This document shows, in pieces, positions 1 through 10,100 of a stretch of DNA of 64,000 nucleotides. This stretch comes from Bradyrhizobium sp. ORS 285 (lineage in GTDB: Bacteria > Pseudomonadota > Alphaproteobacteria > Rhizobiales > Xanthobacteraceae): contig NZ_LT859959.1 of assembly GCF_900176205.1 (NCBI RefSeq), positions 1,674,001 through 1,738,000 on the forward strand. The letters are read 5' to 3'. Each line of letters starts with the position of its first letter. The first letter of the stretch is position 1. Position numbers and translations under genes: made by a program. The notes under the pieces were generated by a model. It was not told the origin of the DNA and did no database searches. It was given only the letters and a program-made list of their open reading frames with translations.

Positions 1-1
1 C

Positions 2-682
2 GAGGTCCGGATGTCGGCGAAGAAGGCGGCCGAGGCGCGAGCGCTGGGCGAGCCGGCCGGCGATTGCGTCGATTGCGGCGCCTGCGTCGCGGTCTGCCCG
101 ATCGGCATCGACATCCGCCAGGGGCCGAACTTCGCCTGCATCAATTGCGGCCTCTGCGTCGATGCCTGCGACGGCGTGATGGCCAAGCTCGACCGTCCGC
201 GCGGGCTGATCGACTACGAGAGCTGGGAGAACATCGAGCGTGGCCGCGTGGGCGAGCCGCGCGTGCCGCGACTGCTGCGGCCGAAGACGATCGGGCTCGC
301 GCTCGCCTGCGTGGCGCTGGCCGGCGTGATCGCGGTGTCGTTCGTGACCAAGACCACCGCCGTGCTGTCGGTGCAGCACGACCGCGATCCGCTGTCGGTG
401 CGGCTGTCGGATGGCGCGGTGCGCAATGCCTATACGGTGAAGCTGCTCAACAAGTCCTCGGCCGTGCAGAACTTCAAGCTCGCGATCAGCGGCGTCGACG
501 CGGCGCTCGCGATCGTCGGCCATGCCGCCGCGGATGCGATCGAGGTCGAGCCGGATGGTTCGGAGACGCTACGCGTCACCTTGACCATGCCCGAGCCTGC
601 GGATGCCGACGTCACCTTCGAGGCGGTCGATGCCGCCGGCCGGGTCGTGCTGAGCGCGCACGACCGCTTCGTCAACCGGTAG
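2..682 (+). CDS. CcoG/FixG-type ferredoxin membrane protein, C-terminal part (5' end outside window)
   Basis: Membrane iron-sulfur protein of the CcoG/RdxA/FixG family, linked to copper handling during cbb3 oxidase assembly. The frame is open from the window edge, so the N-terminal membrane part is missing. Counting from the in-frame ATG at 11, two ferredoxin cysteine clusters (CVDCGACVAVCP and CINCGLCVDAC) lie within residues 19-54. A single hydrophobic segment follows near residues 95-112, then an Ig-like C-terminal domain beginning with the family's HDR-P and LSDG-RN-Y-VKLLN pattern. No fixHIS genes follow; the next gene is convergent, so this copy ends its own unit. Whether it is the main ccoG or a paralogue cannot be told here. 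Confidence 0.85.
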   Translation, partial: EVRMSAKKAAEARALGEPAGDCVDCGACVAVCPIGIDIRQGPNFACINCGLCVDACDGVMAKLDRPRGLIDYESWENIERGRVGEPRVPRLLRPKTIGLALACVALAGVIAVSFVTKTTAVLSVQHDRDPLSVRLSDGAVRNAYTVKLLNKSSAVQNFKLAISGVDAALAIVGHAAADAIEVEPDGSETLRVTLTMPEPADADVTFEAVDAAGRVVLSAHDRFVNR

Positions 683-689
683 AGGAGAC

Positions 690-1628
690 TTAAAGATACG
701 CCTTCGGCAGCAGCATGTGGATGCCCTTGTTGCCGTCCACCAGCTGGGTGACGCGCAGATTGCCGGCCAGCGAGCACAGCATGTAGGCCTGGTTGCGCGA
801 GAGGTTCGTGCGGGCGCAGACATGCTTCACCATCTCGCGCACGGCCTGCTTGGCGGCGTCGTCGAGATCCTCATCGAGGCCGATCGACATCATATGCGTG
901 GCGTTCTCGGCGAACGGCCAGGTGATGTCCATGTCCTTGCGCACGGTCAGCCGGAAGGTGCCACTGACGCCGGTCTCGAGCGCGGTGATGCAGACCTCGC
1001 CGTCGCCCTGCACGCCATGGCCGTCGCCGGCGAAGAACAGCGCGCCCTCGTTGAAGACGGGCAGGTACAGCGTGGTTCCCGGCCGCAGCTCCTTGTTGTC
1101 CATGTTGCCGCCGAAACTGCGCGGCACAGGCGAGCCGCACCGTCCCCACGCCGGCGGCGGCGCTGTCGCGATGATGCCGAAGAACGGATCGAGCGCGATC
1201 TCGGTGCCCCAGGGCATGATGCAGACCTGGCGCTCGTGATCGACCTTCGGGTGGATCGTCTCGTAGTCGGTGAACTCGTCGGGCAGGGTGCCGAGCAGCG
1301 GCAGGATCGAGACAAAGCCCCAGTCCTGGCTGACCTTGCAGCTGAGGATATCGACCTGCAGCGTGTCGCCGGGCTGCGCGCCCTTCACGTAGACGGGCCC
1401 GGTGATGAAATGCGGACCCGGCCCCTGGATCATGGTGTCCAGTGCGGTGAGGTAGGCGGGAGGAACGATGCTGCGGTCCTCCGGCAAGGTCTCCTTGCCG
1501 CCGGCGGGAAACGAATGCAGCGTCACCGTGTCGCCGGAAGCGACTTCGAGCACCGGCGGCGTGGTGCTGTCGAGATAGCCCCACACCATGCTCTCATGCG
1601 TCGCGGGAATCTCGTGGCGTTTGGACAT
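690..1628 (-). CDS. Acetamidase/formamidase family protein
   Basis: Predicted cytoplasmic amidase of the FmdA/AmdA family, which hydrolyses formamide or short aliphatic amides to ammonia and the acid. The 312-residue length is normal for the family. The central glycine-rich stretch GDGHGVQGDGE and the C-terminal part with LSRNQAYMLCSLAG match the family pattern. It is a single gene, convergent with the preceding ferredoxin gene (7 bases between stops). Formate from this reaction would feed the same pool as the formaldehyde pathway downstream. Substrate preference cannot be read from sequence. Confidence 0.88.
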   Translation of the reverse strand: MSKRHEIPATHESMVWGYLDSTTPPVLEVASGDTVTLHSFPAGGKETLPEDRSIVPPAYLTALDTMIQGPGPHFITGPVYVKGAQPGDTLQVDILSCKVSQDWGFVSILPLLGTLPDEFTDYETIHPKVDHERQVCIMPWGTEIALDPFFGIIATAPPPAWGRCGSPVPRSFGGNMDNKELRPGTTLYLPVFNEGALFFAGDGHGVQGDGEVCITALETGVSGTFRLTVRKDMDITWPFAENATHMMSIGLDEDLDDAAKQAVREMVKHVCARTNLSRNQAYMLCSLAGNLRVTQLVDGNKGIHMLLPKAYL

Positions 1629-1929
1629 GAGCTGTCTCCGTCAGGCTCGGCTATTGGCGCTGATAACAAGGCAGGATGCGGCGGGCGGCAATGCCAAAAA
1701 CTGGTCAGCCTTGCTCATGGTCCCGGCAGATCGGATCGGCTTCGGCGGCTCGTGTCAATTTTGCCAATGAATGGCGAGGCACCGTCGGGTCGGGATCCGT
1801 CATCGCCGCTGCGGCCGCTCGCGATTGGGAGAGGTGCATGCGGCGCGCGATCGCGAGCGCCATGCGTTGGCGCTCTACCAAGGTCCTGGAATTCATGCGA
1901 GAATGTTGGAGTTGGCCGCGTAGGGGTCT
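1629..1929. other. Intergenic region between divergent formamidase and HTH genes
   Basis: About 300 bases without a supportable gene. Short open frames here lack ribosome sites and family resemblance. It should hold the promoters of the two flanking divergent genes, but I see no clear sigma-70 or sigma-54 element. Confidence 0.5.
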
Positions 1930-2304
1930 GTGAGCATGCGACGTTCCCTGCACACCGAGCAGGAGATTCTGGTTCTGCTTTGCGAGGCGGAGTCGGGTGT
2001 TCCGATTGCCGAAATTTGCAGCACGGCCGGCGTGTCGCTGCGTACTTTTTATCGCTGGCGCCAGCGCTATGGCGGCCTCACCAGTCCTGCCCTGCGGCAT
2101 CTGAAGGAGCTGGAGATCGAGAACCAGCGGCTGCGCTCGCTGGTGACCAAGCTCGTCGAGGGCCAGCCGACCACCACTCCCAAAGCTGCGCAGGCGCCGT
2201 TGCGTCAGGACTGCGGCAGCACGCCCCATGGCGTGGCCGGCGCGCCGGGGCAGGCACGCGGCGCCGTCATCGGCCGCTATGCGTCGGTGCGCTACGGCCG
2301 CTAA
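1930..2304 (+). CDS. Small IS3-type transposase OrfA-like helix-turn-helix protein
   Basis: A 124-residue protein. Residues 8-50 resemble the helix-turn-helix of IS3/IS911 OrfA proteins (a stretch ending TFYRWRQRYGGL), followed by a leucine-rich helix (LKELEIENQRLRSLVTKLVEG) like the OrfA dimerisation zipper. The last 45 residues are low-complexity and unlike transposases. No OrfB catalytic integrase frame, terminal inverted repeats or target duplication is visible nearby. It is either a decayed insertion-sequence fragment or a domesticated DNA-binding protein. The start is GTG at 1930 or ATG at 1936. Confidence 0.6.
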   Translation: MSMRRSLHTEQEILVLLCEAESGVPIAEICSTAGVSLRTFYRWRQRYGGLTSPALRHLKELEIENQRLRSLVTKLVEGQPTTTPKAAQAPLRQDCGSTPHGVAGAPGQARGAVIGRYASVRYGR

Positions 2305-2332
2305 CTCATCATTGCTCCGCTAAAATGATCAC

Positions 2333-2352
2333 CGGCCGGATCGCTCCGGCCG
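2333..2352. terminator. Hairpin between convergent genes
   Basis: An 8-bp inverted repeat (CGGCCGGA / TCCGGCCG) with a 4-base loop lies between the ends of the HTH gene and the convergent molybdenum hydroxylase gene. There is no strong T run, so it is a plausible bidirectional terminator only. Confidence 0.5.
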
Positions 2353-2375
2353 ATGATGTTGTCGTTTCGCTGTCG

Positions 2376-4712
2376 TCAGATCGCGAGCTGCTTGCCGATC
2401 GGCAACGCACGCAGACGTTTTCCCGTGGCAGCGAAGATCGCGTTGGCGAGTGCCGGTGCAAACGGCGGCACGCCCGGCTCGCCGACGCCGCTCGGCGGCG
2501 TGTCGGCATCGACGGGTACGATGTGCACGTTCGTGATCAGCGGCGCCTCGTCGATCCGGACCACCGGATGGTCGTCGAAATTGTGCTGCTGCACCCGGCC
2601 GTTCTTGAAGCTGACCTCGCCATATTTGGCGAGGCTCAGCCCCATGATGGCAGCACCTTCGAGCTGCGAGGTGATACGCTCAGGGTTGACGAACACACCG
2701 CAGTCGATCGCGCTGTCGACCTGGTGCACCGTCAGCTTGCCCTCGTCCACCGACACCTCCACGATGGTGGCGATGTAGCTGACGAAGCTGCGATGGGCGG
2801 CGATGCCGAGGCCGTGGCCCTTGGGAACGCTGCGGCCCCAATTGCCCTTCTCGGCGACGAACTCGACGACGCGGCGCAGCCGCCCGGTGTCGATCGGGTA
2901 GCTCTCATAGGGCTCGCCGTAGTTCCAGAGATCCTTCACCGAGGTGAGCTTGACGACGCGCGGGCTGCCGATCAGCTCCAGCAGCATCTCCTTCTGGTCG
3001 CGCCCGGTGGCGGCGGCGATCTCGCCGACCATCGACTGCACGGCGAAGGCGCGCGGGATGTTCGAGACCGAGCGGAACCAGCCGATGCGGGTCATCGCCT
3101 TGGCAGCGGGGTTCTCGCATTGGATGTTAGCGATCTCGAACGGCATGTCGACGAGGCCCATGCCGAGCTCGAACGGCGCGGCATGGTCGGCGCCCGCCGC
3201 GAAGGTCGACAGGATGGTCGGCGCAACGCTGCGGTGACGCCAGGCGACGACCTTGCCGCTCTTGTCGAGGCCGGCTTCGATGCGCTCGACCGAGACAGTG
3301 TGCAGGAAGTCGTGCTGGATGTCGTCGTCACGCGTCCATTGCACTTTGACCGGCGCGCCCAGCTCCTTGGAGAGCAGGGCGGCTTCAAGCGCGAAGTCGC
3401 ATTTCGATTTGCGGCCGAAACCGCCGCCGAGCAGGGTGACGTTGACGGTCACGTTCTCGATCGGGATCTGCAGCGTCTTGGCGACATCCTCGCGGGTGCC
3501 GCCGGGGCTCTGCACCGGCGCCCAGATCTCGGCCTTGTCGCCCTTGACGTCGGCCACCGCGACCGGCGGCTCCATGCTGACGTGGGCGAAGTGCGGCAGA
3601 TAGTACTCGCCGGTGATCACCTTGTCGGCCGACTTCAGCGCCGCGTCCGCATCACCTTCCTGACGCACGACGAGGCCCGGCTGCCGTGCCGCGGCTTCGA
3701 GCTCGGCGCGATAGGCAACCGAGTCGTAGGCCGCATTGGGGCCGTCGTCCCACTCGACCTTCAGGGCATCGCGGCCCTTGATCGCGGCACCCGTGTTGCG
3801 TGCGATCACCGCGACGCCGCCGAGCGGCTGGAACTTCGATGGCCATGGCCAGCCCTTGACTTCGAGCACCTTCTCGACGCCGGATACCTTCAGTGCCTCC
3901 GCCGAATCGAACGACTTCACCTTGCCGCCCGTCACCGGCGGCCGGGCAATCACCGCGTACTTCATGCCGGGCAGGCGGACGTCGGCGCCGTAGTGGGCCT
4001 TGCCGACGGTGATGTCGTGCAGGTCGACGATGCTGACCTGGCCCTTGCCGAGATAGCGGAAGTCCTTTGGCGACTTCAGCGTGATGGTGTCGACGGCGGG
4101 CACCGGCTGATTGGCTGCGTCGGCCGCAAGCTCGCCGAAGCCGAGGCGCTTGCCACTGGCGCTGTGCACGACCTCGTGGTTGACCGCCTTCACTTCACTG
4201 GCGGGCACGCCGAGCTTCTTGGCGGCAGCCGCCTCCAGCATGGCGCGCGCCATGGCGCCGATCTGGCGCATCGGCAACAGATAATGCCGCGTGCTGCGCG
4301 AGCCGTCGGTGTCCTGGTTGCCGAACTTCACCTCGTCGCCGGGCGCCTGCACGACGCGGACTTTCGACCAGTCGGCTTCCATCTCCTCGGCGACGATCAG
4401 CGGCAGGCTGGTGCGCACGCCGGTGCCCATCTCGGAGCGATGGGCGAGGATCGAGACGATGCCGTCAGGCGCGATCGACACGAAGATCTTGGGATCGACG
4501 ACGGTGCCATGCGGCATCTTGCCGGCGCCGGTCTCATAGGCGGCGAAGGCGGGACGCGAGAGCAGGGGTGCGGCGAGCACGAAGCCGCCAGCGAGACCGA
4601 GCGTCTGCAGGATGGCGCGGCGCGAGACGTTCTCGACCTTGAGGTGACGCTCGAAGCCGCGGCGCGAAGTGGACTTCGCGATATCCGGATTTGCGATGAT
4701 GGTCATGATCAC
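2376..4712 (-). CDS. Molybdopterin-binding subunit of an isoquinoline 1-oxidoreductase-like hydroxylase (beta subunit)
   Basis: Large subunit of a xanthine oxidase-family molybdenum hydroxylase; the group includes IorB and related periplasmic aldehyde or N-heterocycle oxidoreductases. It has 778 residues, as usual for the family. Around residues 30-55 is a twin-arginine signal (SRRAIL, then a hydrophobic stretch ending in APLLSRPAFA), so it is probably exported folded with its cofactor. The glycine-rich GGGFGRK segment of the molybdopterin domain is present. Its start overlaps the stop of the 2Fe-2S subunit gene by 4 bases, implying translational coupling. Its substrate is unknown; an aldehyde formed by the neighbouring dehydrogenases is an attractive guess. 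Confidence 0.88.
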   Translation of the reverse strand: MIMTIIANPDIAKSTSRRGFERHLKVENVSRRAILQTLGLAGGFVLAAPLLSRPAFAAYETGAGKMPHGTVVDPKIFVSIAPDGIVSILAHRSEMGTGVRTSLPLIVAEEMEADWSKVRVVQAPGDEVKFGNQDTDGSRSTRHYLLPMRQIGAMARAMLEAAAAKKLGVPASEVKAVNHEVVHSASGKRLGFGELAADAANQPVPAVDTITLKSPKDFRYLGKGQVSIVDLHDITVGKAHYGADVRLPGMKYAVIARPPVTGGKVKSFDSAEALKVSGVEKVLEVKGWPWPSKFQPLGGVAVIARNTGAAIKGRDALKVEWDDGPNAAYDSVAYRAELEAAARQPGLVVRQEGDADAALKSADKVITGEYYLPHFAHVSMEPPVAVADVKGDKAEIWAPVQSPGGTREDVAKTLQIPIENVTVNVTLLGGGFGRKSKCDFALEAALLSKELGAPVKVQWTRDDDIQHDFLHTVSVERIEAGLDKSGKVVAWRHRSVAPTILSTFAAGADHAAPFELGMGLVDMPFEIANIQCENPAAKAMTRIGWFRSVSNIPRAFAVQSMVGEIAAATGRDQKEMLLELIGSPRVVKLTSVKDLWNYGEPYESYPIDTGRLRRVVEFVAEKGNWGRSVPKGHGLGIAAHRSFVSYIATIVEVSVDEGKLTVHQVDSAIDCGVFVNPERITSQLEGAAIMGLSLAKYGEVSFKNGRVQQHNFDDHPVVRIDEAPLITNVHIVPVDADTPPSGVGEPGVPPFAPALANAIFAATGKRLRALPIGKQLAI

Positions 4713-5161
4713 ACCCCCGTCGAGGCCAGATGGACCGCGTTCTCGATCCGCTGATAGCAGCCGCAGCGGCAGATGTTGCCGGACATCGCGTCCCGGATCT
4801 GATCATGCGACGGCTTCGGATTCTGGTTGAGCAGCGCCGCCGCCTGCATGATCTGACCGGCCTGGCAGAAGCCGCATTGCGGGACATTGACCTGCCGCCA
4901 CGCCTTCTGCACCGGATGATCGCCGGTCGGATGCAGCCCCTCGATCGTCGTGACCTCGCGGCCCACGACATCCGAGATCGCGGTGATGCAGGAGCGTGCG
5001 GCTTCCTTGTCGACCATCACGGTGCAGGCGCCGCAGAGCGCCTGGCCACAGCCATATTTCGAGCCGGTCAAGCCGAGCTCATCGCGCAGATACCACAGCA
5101 GCGGCAGGCTCGGATCACCATCCCAGCTCTGCTCCTGTCCGTTGATTTTCACCTTGATCAT
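4709..5161 (-). CDS. (2Fe-2S)-binding small subunit, isoquinoline 1-oxidoreductase-like (alpha subunit)
   Basis: Electron-transfer subunit of the molybdenum hydroxylase encoded just downstream. Its 150 residues carry a plant-ferredoxin-type cluster with Cys38, 43, 46 and 58 and a second helical 2Fe-2S domain with Cys96, 99, 131 and 133, the standard pair of this family. The start is set at the ATG at 5161 (MIKVKINGQE), where homology begins; upstream in-frame codons add an unrelated 23-residue tail. It lacks its own signal and presumably crosses the membrane piggyback on the Tat-tagged large subunit. Electrons would go to a c-type cytochrome or quinone; none is encoded immediately adjacent. 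Confidence 0.9.
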   Translation of the reverse strand: MIKVKINGQEQSWDGDPSLPLLWYLRDELGLTGSKYGCGQALCGACTVMVDKEAARSCITAISDVVGREVTTIEGLHPTGDHPVQKAWRQVNVPQCGFCQAGQIMQAAALLNQNPKPSHDQIRDAMSGNICRCGCYQRIENAVHLASTGV

Positions 5162-5512
5162 GTTCGCCCTCGCTCTGTCGGACCAATGGTCGTTGGTTCT
5201 GATCGTTGGTGGACGCGCGCGGGACCACATGTCCTGACACGCGCCGGATCAATTGAGAGTTGTCGGAAAACGATTCACGATAGCAGAACGCGACGGGCGT
5301 CGGACTACACAGGCGCGTGTGTTGCACGAGCACGCGTGGACAGCGCATGCGCGCTGCATTGCAAAGGCGGAACCCAGGGCGGGGCGCCAACGGCGACGGT
5401 GGCCGCAAGATCGAGACGCCAGAAAAGAATGCCTCGCCAGCGTGGGGGCAGGCGAGGCACCAAGTCTTCAGGAAGGAACGCTTCAGTTGTTACGCTTGGT
5501 ACTCTGCGGCCC
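5162..5512. other. Intergenic region upstream of the molybdenum hydroxylase operon
   Basis: About 350 bases between the hydroxylase operon and gfa, both on the minus strand. It holds the probable terminator of the gfa transcript near 5422-5459 and should hold the promoter of the hydroxylase operon. No gene can be supported. Confidence 0.5.
5422..5459 (-). terminator. Probable intrinsic terminator after gfa
   Basis: On the minus strand a 9-bp stem (TGCCTCGCC / GGCGAGGCA, at 5430-5438 and 5451-5459) is followed by the T-rich tail ATTCTTTTCT. It lies about 55 bases past the gfa stop and is the best intrinsic terminator in the C1 region. Confidence 0.75.
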
Positions 5513-6076
5513 TCAGGCCGCCTTTGCTTTCGCCACGTGGGTGGCAATCGCATCCATCAGCGGCGGCGACAGGCAGTCATAGGGCTCGAGCCCCAGCTCC
5601 TTCAGCCGCGCGCGGATCTCGCCCATCTGTTCCGGCTTCACGCCCGATTCGATCACCGAGGAGACGAAAGCGGCAAAGCCCGGCGCTGCCGAACCCTGCT
5701 CCTGGAACAGTTCGGGATGGATGAAGTCGAGGCCGTAGAACGGGTGGCCCGTATTCTCGATCCGGCCGTACATGTGCGTGCCGCAGCCAGTGCAGGCGTA
5801 GCGCTGGATGACCGCCGCCGGATCGACGATCTTCAGCTTGTCGCCGTTCTCCAGGACCGTGACGTTCTGTCGCGGCACCACCGCCACGACCGAGAAGGTT
5901 GCGCCGGAGGGCTTCCAGCACTTGGTGCAGCCGCACGCGTGATTATGCGCGACGTCGCCGGTGATGCCGACCTTCACCGGCCGGTCGTGGCACTTGCAGA
6001 CCAGGGTGCCGCCGGCGAAGTGGCCGCTTCCCTGTTTGACGCCGTTATCAACGGACGGGTGAATGTGGACAGTCAT
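5513..6076 (-). CDS. gfa: S-(hydroxymethyl)glutathione synthase (glutathione-dependent formaldehyde-activating enzyme)
   Basis: Gfa speeds the condensation of formaldehyde with glutathione, the first cytoplasmic step of formaldehyde detoxification. The 187-residue protein has the zinc cysteines of the family: Cys27 and Cys29, Cys48, Cys50 and Cys53 (ACGCTKC), and Cys95 and Cys98 (ACTGCG). The gene is 33 bases downstream of the class III alcohol dehydrogenase gene on the same strand, and that enzyme uses its product. Both follow the xoxF and cytochrome c genes, so formaldehyde made in the periplasm from methanol is handled by the same transcription unit or regulon. Confidence 0.92.
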   Translation of the reverse strand: MTVHIHPSVDNGVKQGSGHFAGGTLVCKCHDRPVKVGITGDVAHNHACGCTKCWKPSGATFSVVAVVPRQNVTVLENGDKLKIVDPAAVIQRYACTGCGTHMYGRIENTGHPFYGLDFIHPELFQEQGSAAPGFAAFVSSVIESGVKPEQMGEIRARLKELGLEPYDCLSPPLMDAIATHVAKAKAA

Positions 6077-6109
6077 GGCGCAATCCTCCTCAGTTTTGCG
6101 TGGCTCGGG

Positions 6110-7219
<1,110 letters not shown>

Positions 7220-7282
7220 GTCTCAAACTCCTGTTTCATTCTCTCAAGGCCGCGACCCTGCCCAGAGCGCGGCCCTTGTCAG

Positions 7283-7816
7283 TCATTTCTTGCCCATGCA
7301 GGAGTTTTCCGCTTCCGTATAGGCTGGCGGCTTGTCCTCATGCTTGGCCGGGCGAACGCGTCCCACCGCGTCATTGCCGCGGGCGCGCAGATAGATGTAG
7401 AGGTCGTCCATGTAGCAGGCGACGTTCGGATTGTCGCCGAAAGCCGGCATGACGTTCTCCTGGGACGTGCTGACATTCTTGCGGCCGCTGGCGATGGTCC
7501 CGATGAAATCGCCGTAGCTCATGTTCTTGACCGAGTCCTTCAGCGCCGGGGCGTAAGTCGATCCCATGCCGTCGGGGCCGTGACACACATGGCATTCGGA
7601 ATGATAGCGGCGGTATCCGGAGTAGGTGTACCAGTCGACTGTTCCGTCGGCGCCCACCTTGTAGGTCGGAATGCCGTCCTTATCGAAGTACTTCCCATCC
7701 TCGGACTTGACGGCCGTCGGATCTCCGGGGCCCTCGGCCCAGGCATTTTCGGCGACAGTCATCCCGCCGGTTGCCAGGATCAGAGCCGTGGCGACCGCAA
7801 ACCAGATTCTACGCAA
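7283..7816 (-). CDS. xoxG: Methanol metabolism-related c-type cytochrome (XoxG-like, four-cysteine type)
   Basis: Periplasmic monohaem cytochrome c that would accept electrons from the adjacent XoxF. Its 177 residues begin with a signal peptide (cleavage likely after AWA at 27). Haem is bound at Cys75-x-x-Cys78-His79, and Met123 (ENVMPAFG) is the probable sixth ligand. Two further cysteines, Cys134 and Cys173, flank the C-terminal part as in the four-cysteine cytochromes found beside methanol dehydrogenases. The gene follows xoxF with only a 12-bp-stem hairpin between them. The xoxG symbol is by position and family resemblance. Confidence 0.87.
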   Translation of the reverse strand: MRRIWFAVATALILATGGMTVAENAWAEGPGDPTAVKSEDGKYFDKDGIPTYKVGADGTVDWYTYSGYRRYHSECHVCHGPDGMGSTYAPALKDSVKNMSYGDFIGTIASGRKNVSTSQENVMPAFGDNPNVACYMDDLYIYLRARGNDAVGRVRPAKHEDKPPAYTEAENSCMGKK

Positions 7817-7849
7817 GGGCGTCTTCCCTTAATTTTTTGGGCAGGCGAA

Positions 7850-7878
7850 CCGGCGCATGGAGGAGATCCATGCGCCGG
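7850..7878 (-). terminator. Perfect 12-bp hairpin between xoxF and the cytochrome gene
   Basis: CCGGCGCATGGA and its exact complement are separated by GGAGA, 17 bases past the xoxF stop. No T run follows directly on the minus strand. It looks like an attenuator or 3'-end stabiliser giving more xoxF than cytochrome message. Confidence 0.65.
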
Positions 7879-7894
7879 AAGCAGGCTGCTCCGC

Positions 7895-9700
7895 TTACTG
7901 CTGCGGCAGCGAGAACACGGTGAGCGCGCCACCGAGAGCGGTGTAGTTGCTCAGCGCTGCGTAGCCGCCGACGGCACCGAGACCGGCGGTCGGATCCGTC
8001 AGACCCGCCGCGAGACCGATGCCGGCCCAGCCGCCGACACCCGAGAGCACGGCGACGTACTGCTTGCCACCAGCCTCATAGGTCGTAACGTTGCCGATGA
8101 TGCCGGACGGGGTCTTGAACTTGTAGAGCTCCTTGCCCGTCTTGGCGTCGACTGCCTTGAGATAGCCTTCGAGCGTGCCGTAGAACACCACGCCGCCAGC
8201 GGTTGCGAGCGCACCCGACCACACCGAGAACGGCTCCTTGTTCGACCAGGCGATCTTGCCGGTCTTGCCGTCCCAGGCGATGAAGTTGCCCATATGGGTC
8301 TCACCCTGAGGCGGATACATCGACAGGGTCGCGCCGACATAGGGCTGACCTGCGGTGTAGCTCACCTTGAAGGGCTCGTAGTCCATGCAGACATGGTTGG
8401 TGGGCACGTAGAACAGCTGCGTGTCCGGCGAGTAGGCCGCCGGCTGTTCGTCCTTGGTGCCGAGCGCCGCCGGGCAGATGCCCTTGGTGTTGACGTCCTC
8501 GCCCTGCTTGTCGGTCGAGTACTGATCGACAACCTTCGGCCGGCCATAGGTCGCCGAGTTCTTGTCCATATCGACGCCGGAGGTCCAGTTCACCTTCGGA
8601 TCGTACTTCTCGGCGACGAGCAACTCGCCGTTGGCGCGATCGAGCGTATAGGCGAGGCCGTTACGATCGAAGTGCGTCAGCAGCTTGCGCGGCTGGCCGT
8701 TGATCGACTGGTCCGACAGGATCATCTCGTTGACGCCGTCATAGTCCCACTCGTCGTGGGGCGTCATCTGGTAGACCCACTTCGCGACGCCGGTGTCGGC
8801 TGCACGCGCGAAGATCGTCATCGACCATTTGTTGTCGCCCGGGCGCTGCTTCGGATTCCAGGTCGAGGGGTTGCCGGAGCCGTAGTAGACCATGTCGAGC
8901 TGCGGGTCATAAGAGATCCAGCCCCAGGTGCAGCCGCCGCCGGTCTTCCACTGATCGCCCTGCCAGGTCTTCAGGCTCGAGTCCTTGCCGACCGGCTTGC
9001 CGAGCGCGGTGGTGTTGGCGTCGAACAGGATCTGGTCATCCGGACCTTCGGAGTAGGCCTTCCAGGCCTGCTTGCCGGTCTTGATGTCGTAGGCGGTCAT
9101 GCTGCACTGGACGCCGAATTCGCCGCCCGACGTGCCGACCAGAACCTTGTCCTTGACGACCAGCGGAGCCGAAGTGCCGGTTTGTCCCTTGCTCGGATCG
9201 CCGTTGACGGCGGTCCAGACCTGCTGGCCGCTCTTGGCGTCGATCGCCACCAGCTTGTCGTCGGCCTGGTGCAGGAAGATCTTGCCGTCACCATAGGCGA
9301 CGCCGCGGTTGACCGTGTCGCAGCACATCACCGGAATGACGTTCGGATCCTGCTTGGGCTCGTACTTCCAGACGATCTTGTTGTCGTTGGCCAGATCGAT
9401 CGCGTACACCTTGTTCGGGAAAGGCGTATGCACATACATCATGTTGCCGACGATGAGCGGTCCGCCTTCGTGACCGCGCAGCACGCCGGTGGAGAAGGTC
9501 CACGCGACCTGCAGCTTGCCGACGTTCTGGGCGTTGATCTGGTTGAGCTTGGAGTAACGCGTGTTGGCGTAATCTCCCGCCGGCATCACCCAGTCCTTCG
9601 GGTTGGCCGACATCTTGACCAGCTCTTCGCTGGCAAATGCGCCACCCGCGGCAAGCGCCGCGACTGACGTCAGACATGTTGCGAGCAGTACTCTTCGCAT
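7895..9700 (-). CDS. xoxF: PQQ-dependent methanol dehydrogenase, XoxF type (lanthanide-dependent signature)
   Basis: Periplasmic eight-bladed quinoprotein oxidising methanol, and probably formaldehyde, with PQQ. Its 601 residues start at ATG 9700, chosen for the GGGAGGA ribosome site and signal peptide; an upstream frame extension has neither. The vicinal Cys126-Cys127 pair is present, with Glu194 and Asn277 as metal ligands and Asp319 as catalytic base. Asp321, two residues on (WDYDGVNEM), is the extra aspartate that marks lanthanide-dependent enzymes and is alanine in calcium MxaF. Cytochrome c, flhA and gfa follow on the same strand. A divergent AraC-type regulator starts 400 bases upstream. 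Confidence 0.95.
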   Translation of the reverse strand: MRRVLLATCLTSVAALAAGGAFASEELVKMSANPKDWVMPAGDYANTRYSKLNQINAQNVGKLQVAWTFSTGVLRGHEGGPLIVGNMMYVHTPFPNKVYAIDLANDNKIVWKYEPKQDPNVIPVMCCDTVNRGVAYGDGKIFLHQADDKLVAIDAKSGQQVWTAVNGDPSKGQTGTSAPLVVKDKVLVGTSGGEFGVQCSMTAYDIKTGKQAWKAYSEGPDDQILFDANTTALGKPVGKDSSLKTWQGDQWKTGGGCTWGWISYDPQLDMVYYGSGNPSTWNPKQRPGDNKWSMTIFARAADTGVAKWVYQMTPHDEWDYDGVNEMILSDQSINGQPRKLLTHFDRNGLAYTLDRANGELLVAEKYDPKVNWTSGVDMDKNSATYGRPKVVDQYSTDKQGEDVNTKGICPAALGTKDEQPAAYSPDTQLFYVPTNHVCMDYEPFKVSYTAGQPYVGATLSMYPPQGETHMGNFIAWDGKTGKIAWSNKEPFSVWSGALATAGGVVFYGTLEGYLKAVDAKTGKELYKFKTPSGIIGNVTTYEAGGKQYVAVLSGVGGWAGIGLAAGLTDPTAGLGAVGGYAALSNYTALGGALTVFSLPQQ

Positions 9701-10100
9701 CGTCTTTCCTCCCGGGTTCAACTGAGGTTCCGCATGGCGCGGCCCAGTATTCGTTTTCGGCATCATTGATTATCCACTTCCCAAACGGGAAACTTGCCCA
9801 AAAGAGAAAAGCACTTGCTCAAGAGTGAAGCGATGAGAAGTTTTTGGAGAAGATTTGCTTTGCTGGTCCGCAACATGAGACGCGTTCTTGCTGCGCAGCA
9901 TCAATTTGCAGCATGCGGGTTCCACCGAAGGTTGATGTTTTCCTTGACCTTACAGGGATGAAGGCGGAGGATCGTCGAGGGCGTTTTATGGAACTGATGC
10001 GTCGCGAGGGATATCGCGGCCTTAAAATCGGAGTAATCTGCCAGCACTCTCATCCGCCGTCCTGCGGCGGACCCGTTGCGTCTCGATCTTGAATCGGTGG
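9701..10100. other. Divergent control region of xoxF and the AraC-type regulator
   Basis: About 400 bases less GC-rich than the surroundings, with small dyads near 9779-9800 (GGGAAACTTGCCC-type) and 9810-9828 (CACTTG / AAGAGTG). These could be operators for the AraC protein or the FlhR-like regulator. A short open frame at 9844-10092 has no convincing features, so I call no gene here. Confidence 0.45.

Noticed and set aside
9844..10092. Open frame of 82 codons upstream of the AraC-type gene
   Set aside because: No ribosome site, cysteine-rich but without a family pattern, and it lies in a likely control region.
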